64,000 bases of DNA. Source: Clostridia bacterium (lineage in GTDB: Bacteria; Bacillota; Clostridia; Oscillospirales; Acutalibacteraceae). The notes under the pieces are model-generated. The model was given only the letters and a program-made list of their open reading frames with translations, was not told the DNA's origin and made no database searches. The DNA lies in assembly GCA_017410325.1 (NCBI GenBank), contig JAFQRA010000017.1, positions 40,551 to 104,550 of the forward strand. Direction: 5' to 3'. Both the position numbers and the translations under genes were made by a program. This document shows positions 33,314 to 44,000 of the stretch, piece by piece; the first letter of the stretch is position 1, and each line of letters starts with the position of its first letter.

Positions 33314-34375
33314 TTAAAGAATAATTTCTTTTCCTTGCTTTGCGGATTCATATATTGCGCACAGAATCTTAATCATATCAACACCCTGTGAAGGCTTGAA
33401 TACGGGTTCTGCACCTTCGGTAAGCACGTCGATGAAATTACGGATGTTTTTCTTGTGTCCGTCAGAATCCATTTTACCTGTAGGTGCGATGTCAAGAAGC
33501 TGTCCGTCTTCTTCTGTGAAGAATTCAACCTCGTTGTCCTTCCACTTAAGACCTGCCTTTGTTCCTCTGAGCTCAACAAAACGGTTTTCCTCTTTGATGT
33601 TTGATGCCCAGCTGAATTCAATCTGGAGAACTGCACCGTTATCAAAGCGGATCATACCCATTGCAAGGTCTTCAACGTCAAAAGTGCCTTCGGATTTTGC
33701 ATCGCCGAACTTGGAGTTTTCGGAATCGCTTGTGTTGTTGTCTGCAAATTTTGTATATGTATTTGCGCTTACTGCAACGGGAGTGGGGTTGCCCATAAGC
33801 CAAACGGCAAGGTCGATCATATGAACGCCAAGGTCAATCAGAGGACCGCCGCCGGACTGAGCTTTGGTTGTGAACCAGCCGCCTTTGCCCGGAATACCTC
33901 TGCGTCTCTGCCAACCGCAGCGGCCGCAGTAAATTTCGCCCATTTTACCGTCGTTGATAAATTTCTTTGCGTACTGTGATGCTGTAGCGAAACGGTTGTT
34001 TCTGATTACCATAAGTACTTTGCCTGCCTCATCAGCGGCTTTTTTCATTTTCAGAACTTCTTCAACGTTAATCGCATCGGGTTTTTCGCAAAGGACGTGC
34101 TTGCCTGCTTTAAAAGCATCAACCGCAATAATGGAATGAAGGTAGTTAGGCGTGCAGATATCAACCGCATCAATGCTTTCATCCTTCAGAAGCTCCTTGT
34201 AATCCGTATATACTGCTGCATCGGGGTAGTATTTGTCCCGAAGAGCAACAGCTCTTTCTTCGATAATATCGCAAAAAGCTGCAATTTCGACTCTTTCATC
34301 TTCATAATAATTGGGGGCGTGACAGCCGCGGCAGATACCGCCGTTACCTATAAGTGCTACTCTGAGTTTTGACAT
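33314..34375 (-). CDS. Gfo/Idh/MocA-family oxidoreductase
   Basis: A 353-residue NAD(P)-dependent dehydrogenase. RVALIGNGGICRGCHAPNY is the Rossmann loop, DAVDICTPNYLHSIIA and HVLCEKPDAIN carry the conserved EKP of the family, and GGGPLIDLGVHMIDLAVWLMG contains the catalytic-region D-x-G-x-H. It probably oxidises a sugar, inositol or related polyol. The start is the ATG at 34375 with GGAGGAAA before it, not the upstream frame opening. It is divergent from the GH3 gene, with facing promoters. Confidence 0.92.
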   Translation of the reverse strand: MSKLRVALIGNGGICRGCHAPNYYEDERVEIAAFCDIIEERAVALRDKYYPDAAVYTDYKELLKDESIDAVDICTPNYLHSIIAVDAFKAGKHVLCEKPDAINVEEVLKMKKAADEAGKVLMVIRNNRFATASQYAKKFINDGKMGEIYCGRCGWQRRRGIPGKGGWFTTKAQSGGGPLIDLGVHMIDLAVWLMGNPTPVAVSANTYTKFADNNTSDSENSKFGDAKSEGTFDVEDLAMGMIRFDNGAVLQIEFSWASNIKEENRFVELRGTKAGLKWKDNEVEFFTEEDGQLLDIAPTGKMDSDGHKKNIRNFIDVLTEGAEPVFKPSQGVDMIKILCAIYESAKQGKEIIL

Positions 34376-34419
34376 ATTATTTCCTCCTGTGCTAGAAATC
34401 AGGCAATACAGCCGATTCA

Positions 34420-34448
34420 ATTATATCAATGAATTTATTAAAATTCAA
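34420..34448 (-). promoter_or_regulatory. Promoter of the Gfo/Idh/MocA gene
   Basis: On the minus strand: TTGAAT (34443-34448), 17-base spacer, TATAAT (34420-34425). Confidence 0.7.
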
Positions 34449-34502
34449 TCATTATATTGAAAAGAAGTTAATTATAGTTAACAAAAGTATTGTGCTGTTT
34501 TG

Positions 34503-34531
34503 TTGCAAAGCTTGGCACAGTATGGTATAAT
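34503..34531 (+). promoter_or_regulatory. Promoter of the domain-swapped GH3 gene
   Basis: TTGCAA (34503-34508), 17-base spacer, TATAAT (34526-34531). Confidence 0.75.
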
Positions 34532-34566
34532 TAAACAAAATCCGTATTATGAGGAGGCTGTTTCTT

Positions 34567-37059
34567 ATGAAAAACAAAAGAAAATTTTTTAGATGCGCAG
34601 TTTCGGTTATACTTGCATTTTGTATTGTTGCTTCTTCGTCGGTCTGTGCTTTTGCTTCAAGTCTTATCAGCGAAGAAACTACTTTAAAATCCAAAGAAAT
34701 TGCCAACCAAATTGAATCTGAAGGTATTGTTCTTCTTAAGAATACTGACAGTGTACTGCCGTTGAAAGAGCGTAAAGTCAATGTTTTCGGCGCGGCTTCC
34801 TGTTCGATTGCTTTTGCAGGTGCTGCAGGCTCGGGTGCAGTCCGTTCTTCCGATGCGGTAGGTTTTTATGATGCACTTACAAAAGCGGGTATCGATTATA
34901 ACAAAGAGCTGTATAATGCATACGCTTCTCATACCGGAACATTGGTTGACCTCGGATTTATCGGCTATATCATTACCGTGCTCAAACAGTTTTTCGGCGG
35001 CGGTCAGTCCGAGATGCCCATAAGTAAAATCAGTGAAAAAACAATGGCTGATGCAGTTGAATTCTCTGACACGGCTGTTATCGTTATCGGCAGAGTCGGC
35101 ACTGAGATGAAGGATTTAAGCGTTGAACAGCTTAATCTTACCGCTGATGAAAAAGAGATGATTGACAAGGTTTGCTCTTGCTTTGACGATGTTATTGTCG
35201 TTTTTAACATTTCAAACATAATGGATATGTCGTGGCTGGAGGATTATGACTCCATTAAGGCGGCAATGATTATGTGGTTGCCCGGTGAGGTTGCGACTGA
35301 AAGCGTGGGCAAGGTTCTGACGGGTGAGGTTAATCCCTCGGGCAAGCTTGTTGACACTGTTTCTTACGATATTGAAGACCACCCTGCTTCCGAAAACTTC
35401 GGCAACTATATGTATAAGGGGATAATCGGCATACCTAAATACTTCGTTAATTACAGCGAAGGCATTTATGTCGGTTACAGATATTTTGAAACCTTTGCCC
35501 CCGAAAAGGTGCAGTATCCGTTTGGCTTCGGCCTTTCTTATACCGAATTTGATTGGGAAATAACGTCTTATTCAGCCGATGATGATGAAATTAAGGTGAA
35601 AGTAAACGTTACAAACATCGGTGATGCGGCAGGTAAAGACGTTGTTCAGGTTTATTTTAACGCACCGTATTATGAAGGCGGTACAGAAAAGAGCGCAACA
35701 GAGCTTGCCGCTTATGCTAAAACTAAGCTTCTTGAACCGGGTGAGAGCGAAACTCTGGAAATTTCTTTCGCGGTTGAAGATATGGCTTCTTATGATTCGG
35801 TAAAAGAGCAGGCGTGGGTGCTTGATGAAGGCGATTATGAAATCCGTGTTGCAAGCGATATCAGAACCGTTGTTGAAAAATTCAGATATACCGTTGAAGA
35901 AAAAATTGTTTACAAAACCGATAGCAATTCCGGTAATGAAATCAACAACCTTTTTGAGGCTGCTGAAGGCGGTCTGACATACCTTTCGCGTGCCGACGTT
36001 AAAGGCACATATCCCACACCTCCGACAGACTACAAAGCTCCCGATATTGTTAAAAACAGTGACAGAAGACCTGACCCCACAACTGAAGGCGAGGCACCCA
36101 AAATGGGCGTCAAATATGAAACAGGTGTTATAACTCTCAGCGACGTGGCAAAGGATGAAACCTTGTGGGATAAATTCCTTGACCAGCTTACACTCAATGA
36201 AATGATTTCGCTTATTGCCGATTGCGGCTATGAAACTACGGCTGTCGAAAGACTCGGTATTCCCTCAACATCCGACAACGACGGTCCTTCCTGCGTTAAA
36301 GGCGAAGGCGGTTTGCTTTATTCCGAATGCGGCCTTGCTTTCCCGGTTGCAACAGCTCTTGCCTGCACCTGGAACGATGAGCTTGCTGAGGACTTCGGAG
36401 AAATAATCGGTGAGGAAGCAAATCAGCTCGGCACTCACGTATGGTATGCACCTGGCTGTAATATTCACCGCAGTCCTCAAGGCGGAAGAAACAACGAATA
36501 CTATTCCGAAGACCCGCTTCTTTCGGGCAGAATGTCTGCCGCTGTTACAAGAGGCGCGCAGTCAAAGGGGATAGTTGTTACAGTTAAGCACTTTGCGGCG
36601 AATGAGCAGGAAACCAACCGTCAGTCCAACGGACTTTACACCTGGCTTAGTGAACAGTCTTTGCGTGAAATTTATCTTGAGCCGTTTGAAATTACCGTTA
36701 AAGACGGCAAGGCAAAGGGCATTATGTCTGCCTATAACCGAATCGGCACCGAATGGTGCGGCGGCAGCAAAACCTTGATAACCGACCTTCTCAGAAATGA
36801 ATGGGGCTTTGACGGCTTTGTTATAACGGATGCCAGCATTGACCTTACCGGTGAAGGCTATCTTGACCCTGCACTTGCTGTTTATGCCCGCAACGACGGT
36901 ATTCTGACTATGATATATGTTGTTTCGGCTCCGCAGACCATACTTTCGCTTAAGCTTGCTTACCGTAAAGACCCGATAGGCTTTGGCAATGCTATGCGCC
37001 TTTGCGTTTACGATATTTGCCGAATGAAGATGCAGACTGCGGCTTTTAATGCTGAATAA
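34567..37059 (+). CDS. Secreted GH3 beta-glucosidase-like enzyme, reversed domain order
   Basis: An 830-residue protein with signal peptide (MKNKRKFFRC... to about residue 32). The chain begins with the GH3 C-terminal domain (EGIVLLKNTDSVLPL, then VIGRVGTEMKD), goes on with a fibronectin-III-like domain (GLSYTEFDWEI, AGKDVVQVYFNAP), and ends with the N-terminal catalytic barrel (ERLGIPSTSDNDGP, GCNIHRSPQGGRNNEYYSEDP, VKHFAANEQE, GFDGFVITDAS with the probable nucleophile Asp). This permuted order is known for some rumen beta-glucosidases (Ruminococcus albus, Butyrivibrio). GAGGAGG is just before the ATG at 34567; the frame opening at 34549 overlaps it and is not used. Confidence 0.88.
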   Translation: MKNKRKFFRCAVSVILAFCIVASSSVCAFASSLISEETTLKSKEIANQIESEGIVLLKNTDSVLPLKERKVNVFGAASCSIAFAGAAGSGAVRSSDAVGFYDALTKAGIDYNKELYNAYASHTGTLVDLGFIGYIITVLKQFFGGGQSEMPISKISEKTMADAVEFSDTAVIVIGRVGTEMKDLSVEQLNLTADEKEMIDKVCSCFDDVIVVFNISNIMDMSWLEDYDSIKAAMIMWLPGEVATESVGKVLTGEVNPSGKLVDTVSYDIEDHPASENFGNYMYKGIIGIPKYFVNYSEGIYVGYRYFETFAPEKVQYPFGFGLSYTEFDWEITSYSADDDEIKVKVNVTNIGDAAGKDVVQVYFNAPYYEGGTEKSATELAAYAKTKLLEPGESETLEISFAVEDMASYDSVKEQAWVLDEGDYEIRVASDIRTVVEKFRYTVEEKIVYKTDSNSGNEINNLFEAAEGGLTYLSRADVKGTYPTPPTDYKAPDIVKNSDRRPDPTTEGEAPKMGVKYETGVITLSDVAKDETLWDKFLDQLTLNEMISLIADCGYETTAVERLGIPSTSDNDGPSCVKGEGGLLYSECGLAFPVATALACTWNDELAEDFGEIIGEEANQLGTHVWYAPGCNIHRSPQGGRNNEYYSEDPLLSGRMSAAVTRGAQSKGIVVTVKHFAANEQETNRQSNGLYTWLSEQSLREIYLEPFEITVKDGKAKGIMSAYNRIGTEWCGGSKTLITDLLRNEWGFDGFVITDASIDLTGEGYLDPALAVYARNDGILTMIYVVSAPQTILSLKLAYRKDPIGFGNAMRLCVYDICRMKMQTAAFNAE

Positions 37060-37072
37060 CCTATAAAAATAG

Positions 37073-37108
37073 AGAGGTAACGCGGAAAGTATCCGTGTTA
37101 CCTCTTTT
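37073..37108. terminator. Terminator between GH3 and membrane-protein genes
   Basis: AGAGGTAAC (37073-37081) and GTTACCTCT (37097-37105), extended by CGGA/TCCG pairs, then TTT. Confidence 0.8.
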
Positions 37109-37134
37109 CTGTGTTTATCGGTTGTTATTATAGT

Positions 37135-38493
37135 TTATTTGATTTTCTTTGCTCTGTTTATGCTCCATATCATTACGGCTATGAATGAGACAAGGCAGCA
37201 CCACAGGTGGAACATATTGAAGTTCATATAATCGCCGTGTTCCGTGCCGCCGGTGAAAAGGTATGCGGCAAACATAAAGCACATAAAGAAGGGGAGAAGC
37301 AGTGCGGAGTATTTGACCGTGTCAATTTTTGACATATCAAAGCCCCATTTTTTGATAAGTACAACGACAAACGCAATTGCGGCAAGCACGGCAATTACCG
37401 TAGCTATCACCTGAATGACTACGTTGTAGTCGTATCTTTCCAGTATAGGACGGACAATGCTGACACCGATAAGGAATATGAAGCCTGCAATGAATGTGAG
37501 TATGTTGCTTGCCTTTTGCGGTACCTTGTTAAATGCAAGCTCGGGTACGTCTTTACCGCATTTTAGTTTAACAAGATATGCTGTTATGATACCGCCTGCA
37601 ATGAAACCTGTGAAGTACTCCCAGCATGACCATGGAGCGATGCTTGCGGGGAAAATGTTTTCGCCGAGTCTGTGGTATCCGCCGTCTCCGAAGTAGAAGA
37701 ACAAATCGGCAAAAGCAATAGCAAAAGCAAACGCGCCTGATACGACGAGACCTGTCTTTGCGGCAACCTTATCTTTGATGATAAATCTTGCGGTTACGAT
37801 TGAAGCTATGCTTCTCAGCATTGCGGAAATACATTCGATTGACTGGAAATAGTTTCTGCCGATGCTGTTGCTGTTGGGGATTTTCTTTGCCCAGGAAACA
37901 TCGTCAAAGTGTTGGAGATATACTTCCCACGCACTGCCCTCAATGCCGTTTGCGGCAAGCACGTTTTCAAGGCTTTGTGCTGCTTCGGGCTGAACAAGAC
38001 CGAGTATCCAGTGGGATACGGTTGCTTTTGTAACGAGATCGGTAATATAGAAAACAGCAATCAGAATAATGAGGTCTTTCGTTTTCCATTGCTTATCACT
38101 GAAGCCGCGTCCCAGCAATATTCCGAAAAGCGAAGCCATACCGAAGCCGATACACAACATCAGAAATACAGCGGAGAAAACAGAAACATATACGGGTGTG
38201 CCGTTGTTGTATTCTGCCTCAACCAGCACGCCCGTTATCTGGTCAAGAATTGTACCCCAGGCAGGCACGGTCAGCATAAAGCTGATTGATGTTACTGCTA
38301 GCCAGCCAATGTTAAACTTTTCACGGGCGCCTTTAATGAGGACAACAAAGAGCGAATAAATGAAACCCGCGTTGAGTACACCCCAAGCTGCACCCCAGCC
38401 GTGTTCACCTCTGATTCGCCAGAGAAAGCCCATCAGCAGACAGCCGATTATGACGGTTACTGCGTTATTCAGTGTTTGTTTTTTATCCTTCAA
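37135..38493 (-). CDS. Polytopic membrane protein, unknown function
   Basis: About 452 residues with roughly twelve hydrophobic segments (for example TVIIGCLLMGFLWRI, ILIAVFYITDLVTKA, FIAGFIFLIGVSIV). No transporter signature is recognised. The loop between about 165 and 235 is soluble and bears YLQHFDDVSWAKKIPNSNS. The frame opens with ATG at 38532, but GAGGTGG stands five bases before a TTG at 38493, which is likely the true start. It is convergent with the GH3 gene and divergent from the pyrimidine operon. Confidence 0.65.
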   Translation of the reverse strand: MKDKKQTLNNAVTVIIGCLLMGFLWRIRGEHGWGAAWGVLNAGFIYSLFVVLIKGAREKFNIGWLAVTSISFMLTVPAWGTILDQITGVLVEAEYNNGTPVYVSVFSAVFLMLCIGFGMASLFGILLGRGFSDKQWKTKDLIILIAVFYITDLVTKATVSHWILGLVQPEAAQSLENVLAANGIEGSAWEVYLQHFDDVSWAKKIPNSNSIGRNYFQSIECISAMLRSIASIVTARFIIKDKVAAKTGLVVSGAFAFAIAFADLFFYFGDGGYHRLGENIFPASIAPWSCWEYFTGFIAGGIITAYLVKLKCGKDVPELAFNKVPQKASNILTFIAGFIFLIGVSIVRPILERYDYNVVIQVIATVIAVLAAIAFVVVLIKKWGFDMSKIDTVKYSALLLPFFMCFMFAAYLFTGGTEHGDYMNFNMFHLWCCLVSFIAVMIWSINRAKKIK

Positions 38494-38632
38494 AATGACC
38501 ACCTCACATATTTGTATAAAATATAATACCACTCATTTTCATTAATTACAATAACAAATTATAAATCGGAATTATGGTTAAATTGCATAAAAAAATAAGG
38601 CTTAATTTAACCTCGTTTTACCCTCGTGTTTA

Positions 38633-38661
38633 TTGACAAAACAGTCGGTATGTGGTAACAT
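38633..38661 (+). promoter_or_regulatory. Promoter of the pyrimidine operon
   Basis: TTGACA (38633-38638), 17-base spacer, TAACAT (38656-38661). The leader to 38708 is only about 40 bases. It holds one short hairpin (ATCTGT/ACAGAT, 38662-38683) and no PyrR-type antiterminator or terminator pair, so control by PyrR attenuation is not evident. Confidence 0.75.
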
Positions 38662-38708
38662 ATCTGTTAAGGTTTTTACAGATTAGCGGTATGTTTAAAG
38701 GAGAAAAT

Positions 38709-39935
38709 ATGAAGGCCGTATTTAATAATTGTCTTAAATATGAAAACGGTAGATTTGTTAAAACAGATTTCTCTGAATTCACTCTTCAGGGAGGTCAGGA
38801 TAGCGTCTTCAAATTTAATAATTGTATTATATTTCCCGCCTTTTGTGATGTTCACGTTCATCTCAGAGAGCCGGGTTTTTTTTATAAGGAAACCATTGCA
38901 AGCGGTACTGCCGCTGCGGCGAGAGGCGGATATACGGATGTTTTTTCAATGCCTAATCTTAACCCGGTGCCGGACTGTGTGGAGTCGATTAAGCAGCAGC
39001 TTGACATAATTGACTCGGATGCGGTAATCAAGGTTCACCCTTATGCTTCGATTACCGTAGGACAAAAAGGTGAACAGCTTTCAGATTTTGAAGAACTTGC
39101 TCCGTATTGCTGTGCTTTTTCTGATGACGGCAGGGGAGTGCAGAGCGAAGAAATGATGCTTGAGGCAATGAAAAAAGCCAAAGCCTTAAATAAAATTATG
39201 GTTGCCCATTGTGAAGATAATTCTCTGCTTAACGGCGGATATATACACGACGGAGAATATGCAAGGGCGAACGGTCACAAGGGAATTTGCAGTGAAAGCG
39301 AATGGAAGCCTATTGAACGCGATTTGCGCCTTGCCGAGCAGGTTGGCTGTAAATACCATGTCTGCCATATATCGACAAAAGAGAGCGTTGAATTAATCAG
39401 ACAAGCTAAGAAAAGGGGAGTGGATGTCACCTGTGAAACCGCTCCGCATTACCTTGTTTTTGATGACTGCGACCTGCAGGAGGACGGCAGATTTAAAATG
39501 AATCCTCCTATACGCAGTAAGGCCGACAGGCAAGCCCTTATCGAAGGCATAAAAGACGGTACTATCGATATGATAGCAACCGACCACGCACCGCACAGTG
39601 CTCAGGAAAAGTCAAAGGGTCTCAAAGACAGCCTTATGGGTGTTGTCGGTATTGAAACCGCCTTCCCCGTGCTTTTTACACAGCTTGTGAAGGAAGAGTG
39701 TGCAATAACACTTCACAAGCTTATTGAGCTTATGGCAATTAACCCGAGAAAACGCTTCGGTCTGGAGCTTAGTCCGGATGACTACTGTGTTTATAATCTT
39801 GAAGAAAACTATAAAATCGACCCTGATGAATTTCTTTCAATGGGCAGAAGCACTCCTTTTGAAGGAATGTCGGTCAGCGGAAAATGTGAATTAACTGTAT
39901 GCGGAGGTAAAGCAGTATGGATAAACAGAAAATAA
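38709..39935 (+). CDS. pyrC: Dihydroorotase
   Basis: A 408-residue zinc amidohydrolase that closes carbamoyl-aspartate to dihydroorotate. DVHVHLREPGF (metal His-x-His and substrate Arg), the FSMPNLNP motif, AHCEDN, CHISTKES and ATDHAPHS (catalytic Asp) are all present. The start at 38709 has AAAGGAG seven bases upstream; the frame is 19 codons longer but those lie over the promoter. Its end overlaps carA by 19 bases, so the two are translationally coupled. Confidence 0.95.
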   Translation: MKAVFNNCLKYENGRFVKTDFSEFTLQGGQDSVFKFNNCIIFPAFCDVHVHLREPGFFYKETIASGTAAAARGGYTDVFSMPNLNPVPDCVESIKQQLDIIDSDAVIKVHPYASITVGQKGEQLSDFEELAPYCCAFSDDGRGVQSEEMMLEAMKKAKALNKIMVAHCEDNSLLNGGYIHDGEYARANGHKGICSESEWKPIERDLRLAEQVGCKYHVCHISTKESVELIRQAKKRGVDVTCETAPHYLVFDDCDLQEDGRFKMNPPIRSKADRQALIEGIKDGTIDMIATDHAPHSAQEKSKGLKDSLMGVVGIETAFPVLFTQLVKEECAITLHKLIELMAINPRKRFGLELSPDDYCVYNLEENYKIDPDEFLSMGRSTPFEGMSVSGKCELTVCGGKAVWINRK

Positions 39936-41008
39936 TTCAGTTTGAGCAGTATGACAGAAAAATAGTACTTGAAGATGGTACTGAGTTTTACGGCAGAGGC
40001 TTCGGCAGCTCGTGCGAACGTGTCTGCGAGCTTGTTTTCAACACGGCGATGCTCGGTTATCAGGAGATTATTTCCGACCCTGCATACACATATCAGGCTG
40101 TTGTAATGACATATCCGATTATAGGTAACTACGGAACTTGTGATGATGATTTTGAGTCAAAGGTTCCCACAATCGGCGGTCTGGTGGTAAGAGAATACAA
40201 CGATATTCCCTCTAACTTCCGTACAACCAAAACACTCAACGAGGTTATGGAGGATTACAATATCCCCGGAATTGAGGGTATGGACACGAGAGAGCTTACC
40301 CGTCATATCCGTGACAACGGCACATGTAAGGTCTTTTTCACGAGTATTGATACGCCCAAGGAAAAGGCTCTTGAAATCCTTGCCGCTACAGAAATTCCGA
40401 CTGATGCTGTAAAGGCTGTCAGCTGCAAAAAGCGTTGGTATTCAAGAACAGCAAATGCAAAGTATAACGTTGTTGCCATTGACTGCGGCATTAAGCTCAG
40501 CCTTATCCGTATACTTAACTCCAGAGGCTGCAATATTACAATAGTTCCCTTTGACACAAGCGCAGAAGAAGTCCTCAAAATGAAGCCCGACGGTATTTAT
40601 ATTTCCGACGGCCCGGGTAACCCCGAGGATGTTCCCAGCGTTATCGAGCTTGTAAGACAGCTTAAAGGTAAGTGTCCGATATTCGGCGTAGGTCTCGGTC
40701 ACGAAATAATCGGCCTTGCTTACGGTGCAAAGACATATAAGCTCAAGTTCGGTCACAGAGGCTGCAACCACTCCGTACATTCATTAATCAATAACACCTT
40801 CCGCAACCACACACAGAACCACAGCTATGTAATTGACGCAGAGTCTGTTGAAGGTACGGAGCTTAAAATAACACACGTTAACCTTTTCGACAAAACGGTT
40901 GAAGGTGTCAGCTGTGAAAAGGATAACGTATATTCCGTACAGTATGTACCGTGTGAAATTTCACTATTTTACGAAAGATTCATCAATCTTATGAAGGGGG
41001 ACAAGTAA
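39917..41008 (+). CDS. carA: Carbamoyl-phosphate synthase small chain, glutaminase triad missing
   Basis: A 363-residue protein that aligns along its full length with CarA: the N-terminal CarA domain ([46 protein letters not shown]) and a class I amidotransferase domain. Where glutaminases have the nucleophile Cys in G-I-C-L-G-H-Q it reads FGVGLGHE (Gly259). Where they have F-Q-G-H-P-E it reads SVQYVPCE, so the His and Glu partners are Val344 and Cys346. [11 protein letters not shown] and TQNHSYVI are otherwise near normal. The protein should not hydrolyse glutamine and may only stabilise CarB. GGAGG starts it, within the pyrC 3' end. Confidence 0.9.
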   Translation: MDKQKIIQFEQYDRKIVLEDGTEFYGRGFGSSCERVCELVFNTAMLGYQEIISDPAYTYQAVVMTYPIIGNYGTCDDDFESKVPTIGGLVVREYNDIPSNFRTTKTLNEVMEDYNIPGIEGMDTRELTRHIRDNGTCKVFFTSIDTPKEKALEILAATEIPTDAVKAVSCKKRWYSRTANAKYNVVAIDCGIKLSLIRILNSRGCNITIVPFDTSAEEVLKMKPDGIYISDGPGNPEDVPSVIELVRQLKGKCPIFGVGLGHEIIGLAYGAKTYKLKFGHRGCNHSVHSLINNTFRNHTQNHSYVIDAESVEGTELKITHVNLFDKTVEGVSCEKDNVYSVQYVPCEISLFYERFINLMKGDK

Positions 41009-41009
41009 G

Positions 41010-44000
41010 ATGGCAAAAAGAACAGATATAAAGAAGGTACTTGTTATCGGCTCAGGCCCTATTGTTATCGGCCAGGCTGCCGAGTTCGACTATGCCGGCA
41101 CACAGGCTTGTCTTGCTCTTAAGGAAGAGGGCTACGAGGTTGTTCTCTGCAACTCCAACCCTGCTACAATTATGACTGATACCACTATTGCCGATAAGGT
41201 TTATATGGAGCCTCTCACCCTTGAATATGTTGCAAAGGTTATCCGCTATGAGCGTCCCGATGCCATTGTTCCCGGTATCGGCGGCCAGACAGGTCTTAAC
41301 CTTGCCATGCAGCTTGAAAAGAAGGGTATTCTTAAGGAATGCGGTGTTGAGCTTCTCGGCACAAGCAGCAAGAGTATTGAAATGGCTGAAGACAGAGAGC
41401 TTTTCAAGGAACTTTGTGAATCTCTCGGTGAGCCTGTCCTTCCCTCGCTTATAGCCAACACAATGGAAGAGGGTCTTTCAGCGGCAGAAGAAATCGGATA
41501 CCCGGTTGTTCTTCGTCCTGCATTCACTCTCGGCGGTACCGGCGGCGGCTTTGCCGATAACGAAGAACAGTGCAGAGAAATTCTTAAGAACGCTCTTGCT
41601 CTGTCTCCTGTTCATCAGGTTCTTGTTGAAAAGAGCATCAAGGGCTACAAGGAAATCGAATACGAAGTAATGCGTGATGCCAACGATACGGCTATAGCCA
41701 TCTGTAATATGGAAAATATCGACCCTGTCGGTATTCATACAGGTGACTCCGTAGTTGTCTGCCCCACACAGACTCTTACCGCAAAAGAGCACAATATGCT
41801 CCGTGACAGTGCACTCAAAATTATCCGTGCGCTCAAAATTGAAGGCGGCTGTAACGTTCAGTTTGCTCTCGATCCGCTTTCTTTCACATATTATCTTATT
41901 GAGGTTAACCCCAGAGTTTCCCGTTCTTCCGCACTTGCTTCCAAGGCAAGCGGTTATCCGATTGCAAGAGTAACGGCAAAGATTGCTCTGGGCATGACGC
42001 TCGATGAAATCAAAATCGCCAACACCTACGGTGCATTTGAGCCTACAATCGACTATGTTGTTACTAAGATGCCCCGTTTCCCGTTTGATAAGTTTACAAA
42101 TGCAAACAACACGCTTTCAACTCAGATGAAGGCTACCGGTGAGGTTATGAGCATCGGCAGAACTGTTGAAGAAAGCCTTCTTAAGGCTGTCCGCTCCCTT
42201 GAAACGGGTGTAAATCACCTTTACCTCAAGAAGTTTGACAGCTTTACCGACGATGAGCTTCTCAGGTACATTGTTGACGGTACCGATGACCGCTTCTATG
42301 CCATCGCAGAGCTTCTGCGCCGAGGTATCGATGTCGGTATGATAAACCACGCTACAAAAATCGATATGTACTTTATCGAAAAGCTCAAGAACATTGTTGA
42401 CCTTGAAAAAGAAGTTAAGGCTAACAAGGCTGATGTTGCCGTGCTTTACAAGGCAAAGAGAATGGGCTTTTCCGATGAATATATTGCAGGCGTATGGGGA
42501 ATGACAGCCAAGGAAATTTACGAGCTTCGTGAAGCAAACGATATGTTCCCCGTATATAAAATGATTGATACCTGTGCTGCCGAGTTTGACGGCTATATTC
42601 CGTATCTCTACTCCTCTTACGAGGGCGAAAACGAGTCAAAGATGTCCGACAAGAAAAAGATCGTAGTTCTCGGCTCGGGTCCCATCCGTATCGGTCAGGG
42701 TGTTGAATTCGACTATTCGACAGTTCACGCTGTAACAACAATTAAAAAGTTCGGCTACGAGGCTATTATCATTAACAACAACCCCGAAACCGTTTCAACA
42801 GATTACACCTGCTCCGATAAGCTTTATTTCGAGCCGCTGTGTATCGAAGACGTTATGAATATTATTCATCTCGAAAAGCCGGAAGGCGTTGTTGCTTCTC
42901 TCGGCGGTCAGACGGCTATCAACCTTTCCGACGGTCTTAAGAATATGGGTGTCAAGATTATCGGCACAGACTGCGATGCTATCGAGCGTGCGGAAAACCG
43001 CGACTCCTTCCAGAAGGTTCTTCAGTCCCTCAACATTCCTCAGCCCGAGGGTCAGGCTGTTACAAAGATTGAAGACGGTGTTGCCGCGGCGGCAAGAATC
43101 GGTTATCCCGTGCTTGTGCGTCCGTCCTTTGTTCTCGGCGGCCGTGCAATGGAAATCGTTGCCGATGAAGCACAGCTTCGCAGATACCTTACTACAGCCG
43201 TTGAAATCGACGAGGACAAGCCCGTTCTTGTTGATAAGTACATTGTCGGTAAAGAGGTTGAGGTTGACGCAATCTGCGACGGTACGGATGTATTTGTTCC
43301 CGGTATAATGGAGCTTGTTGAAAGAACGGGTATCCACTCCGGTGACTCAATCAGCGTTTATCCCACCTTCTCAATTTCCGAAAAGGTACAGGAAACAATT
43401 ATCGATTATACCAAGAAACTCGGTCTTGGTATTGGAATTGTTGGTCTTTACAATATTCAGTTTATTGTTGATAAGGACGATAACGTATTTATTATTGAGG
43501 TTAACCCTCGTTCCTCAAGAACGGTTCCCTTCCTTTCAAAGTCCACAGGCTACAGCCTTGCCGATATAGCAACACTCTGTATGCTCGGTGTATCCCTCAG
43601 AGAGCAGGGTATTGATTATACAATCGCTCCCAGAAAGAAGCGCTGGTACGTAAAGGTTCCCGCTTTCTCATTCTCTAAGCTCAGAGGTCTGGACGCCTAT
43701 CTTTCACCCGAAATGAAGTCAACAGGTGAAGCAATCGGTTATGACGACAGCCTTCGCCGTGCGCTTTACAAGGCTCTTCAGGCAAGCGGTATGAATGTCA
43801 AGAGCTACGGTACGGTATTTGCCACAATTTCCGATAAGGATAAGGAAGAGGCTCTTCCTCTTATCCGCCGCTTCTATAATATGGGCTTCAATATACAGGC
43901 AACAGACGGCACTGCAAAATTCCTCAAGGAAAACGGAATCAGAACACATACTCTGCCCAAAATCAGCGACGGTAACGATGATATTCTCAAGGCTATCCGT

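Noticed and set aside
38662-38708. PyrR-type attenuator before the pyrimidine operon
   Set aside because: The leader is about 40 bases, with only a 6-base hairpin; there is no terminator/antiterminator pair.
40676-40960. Sequencing error as the cause of the missing CarA Cys
   Set aside because: Three separate catalytic residues are changed while the frame and flanking residues remain conserved.
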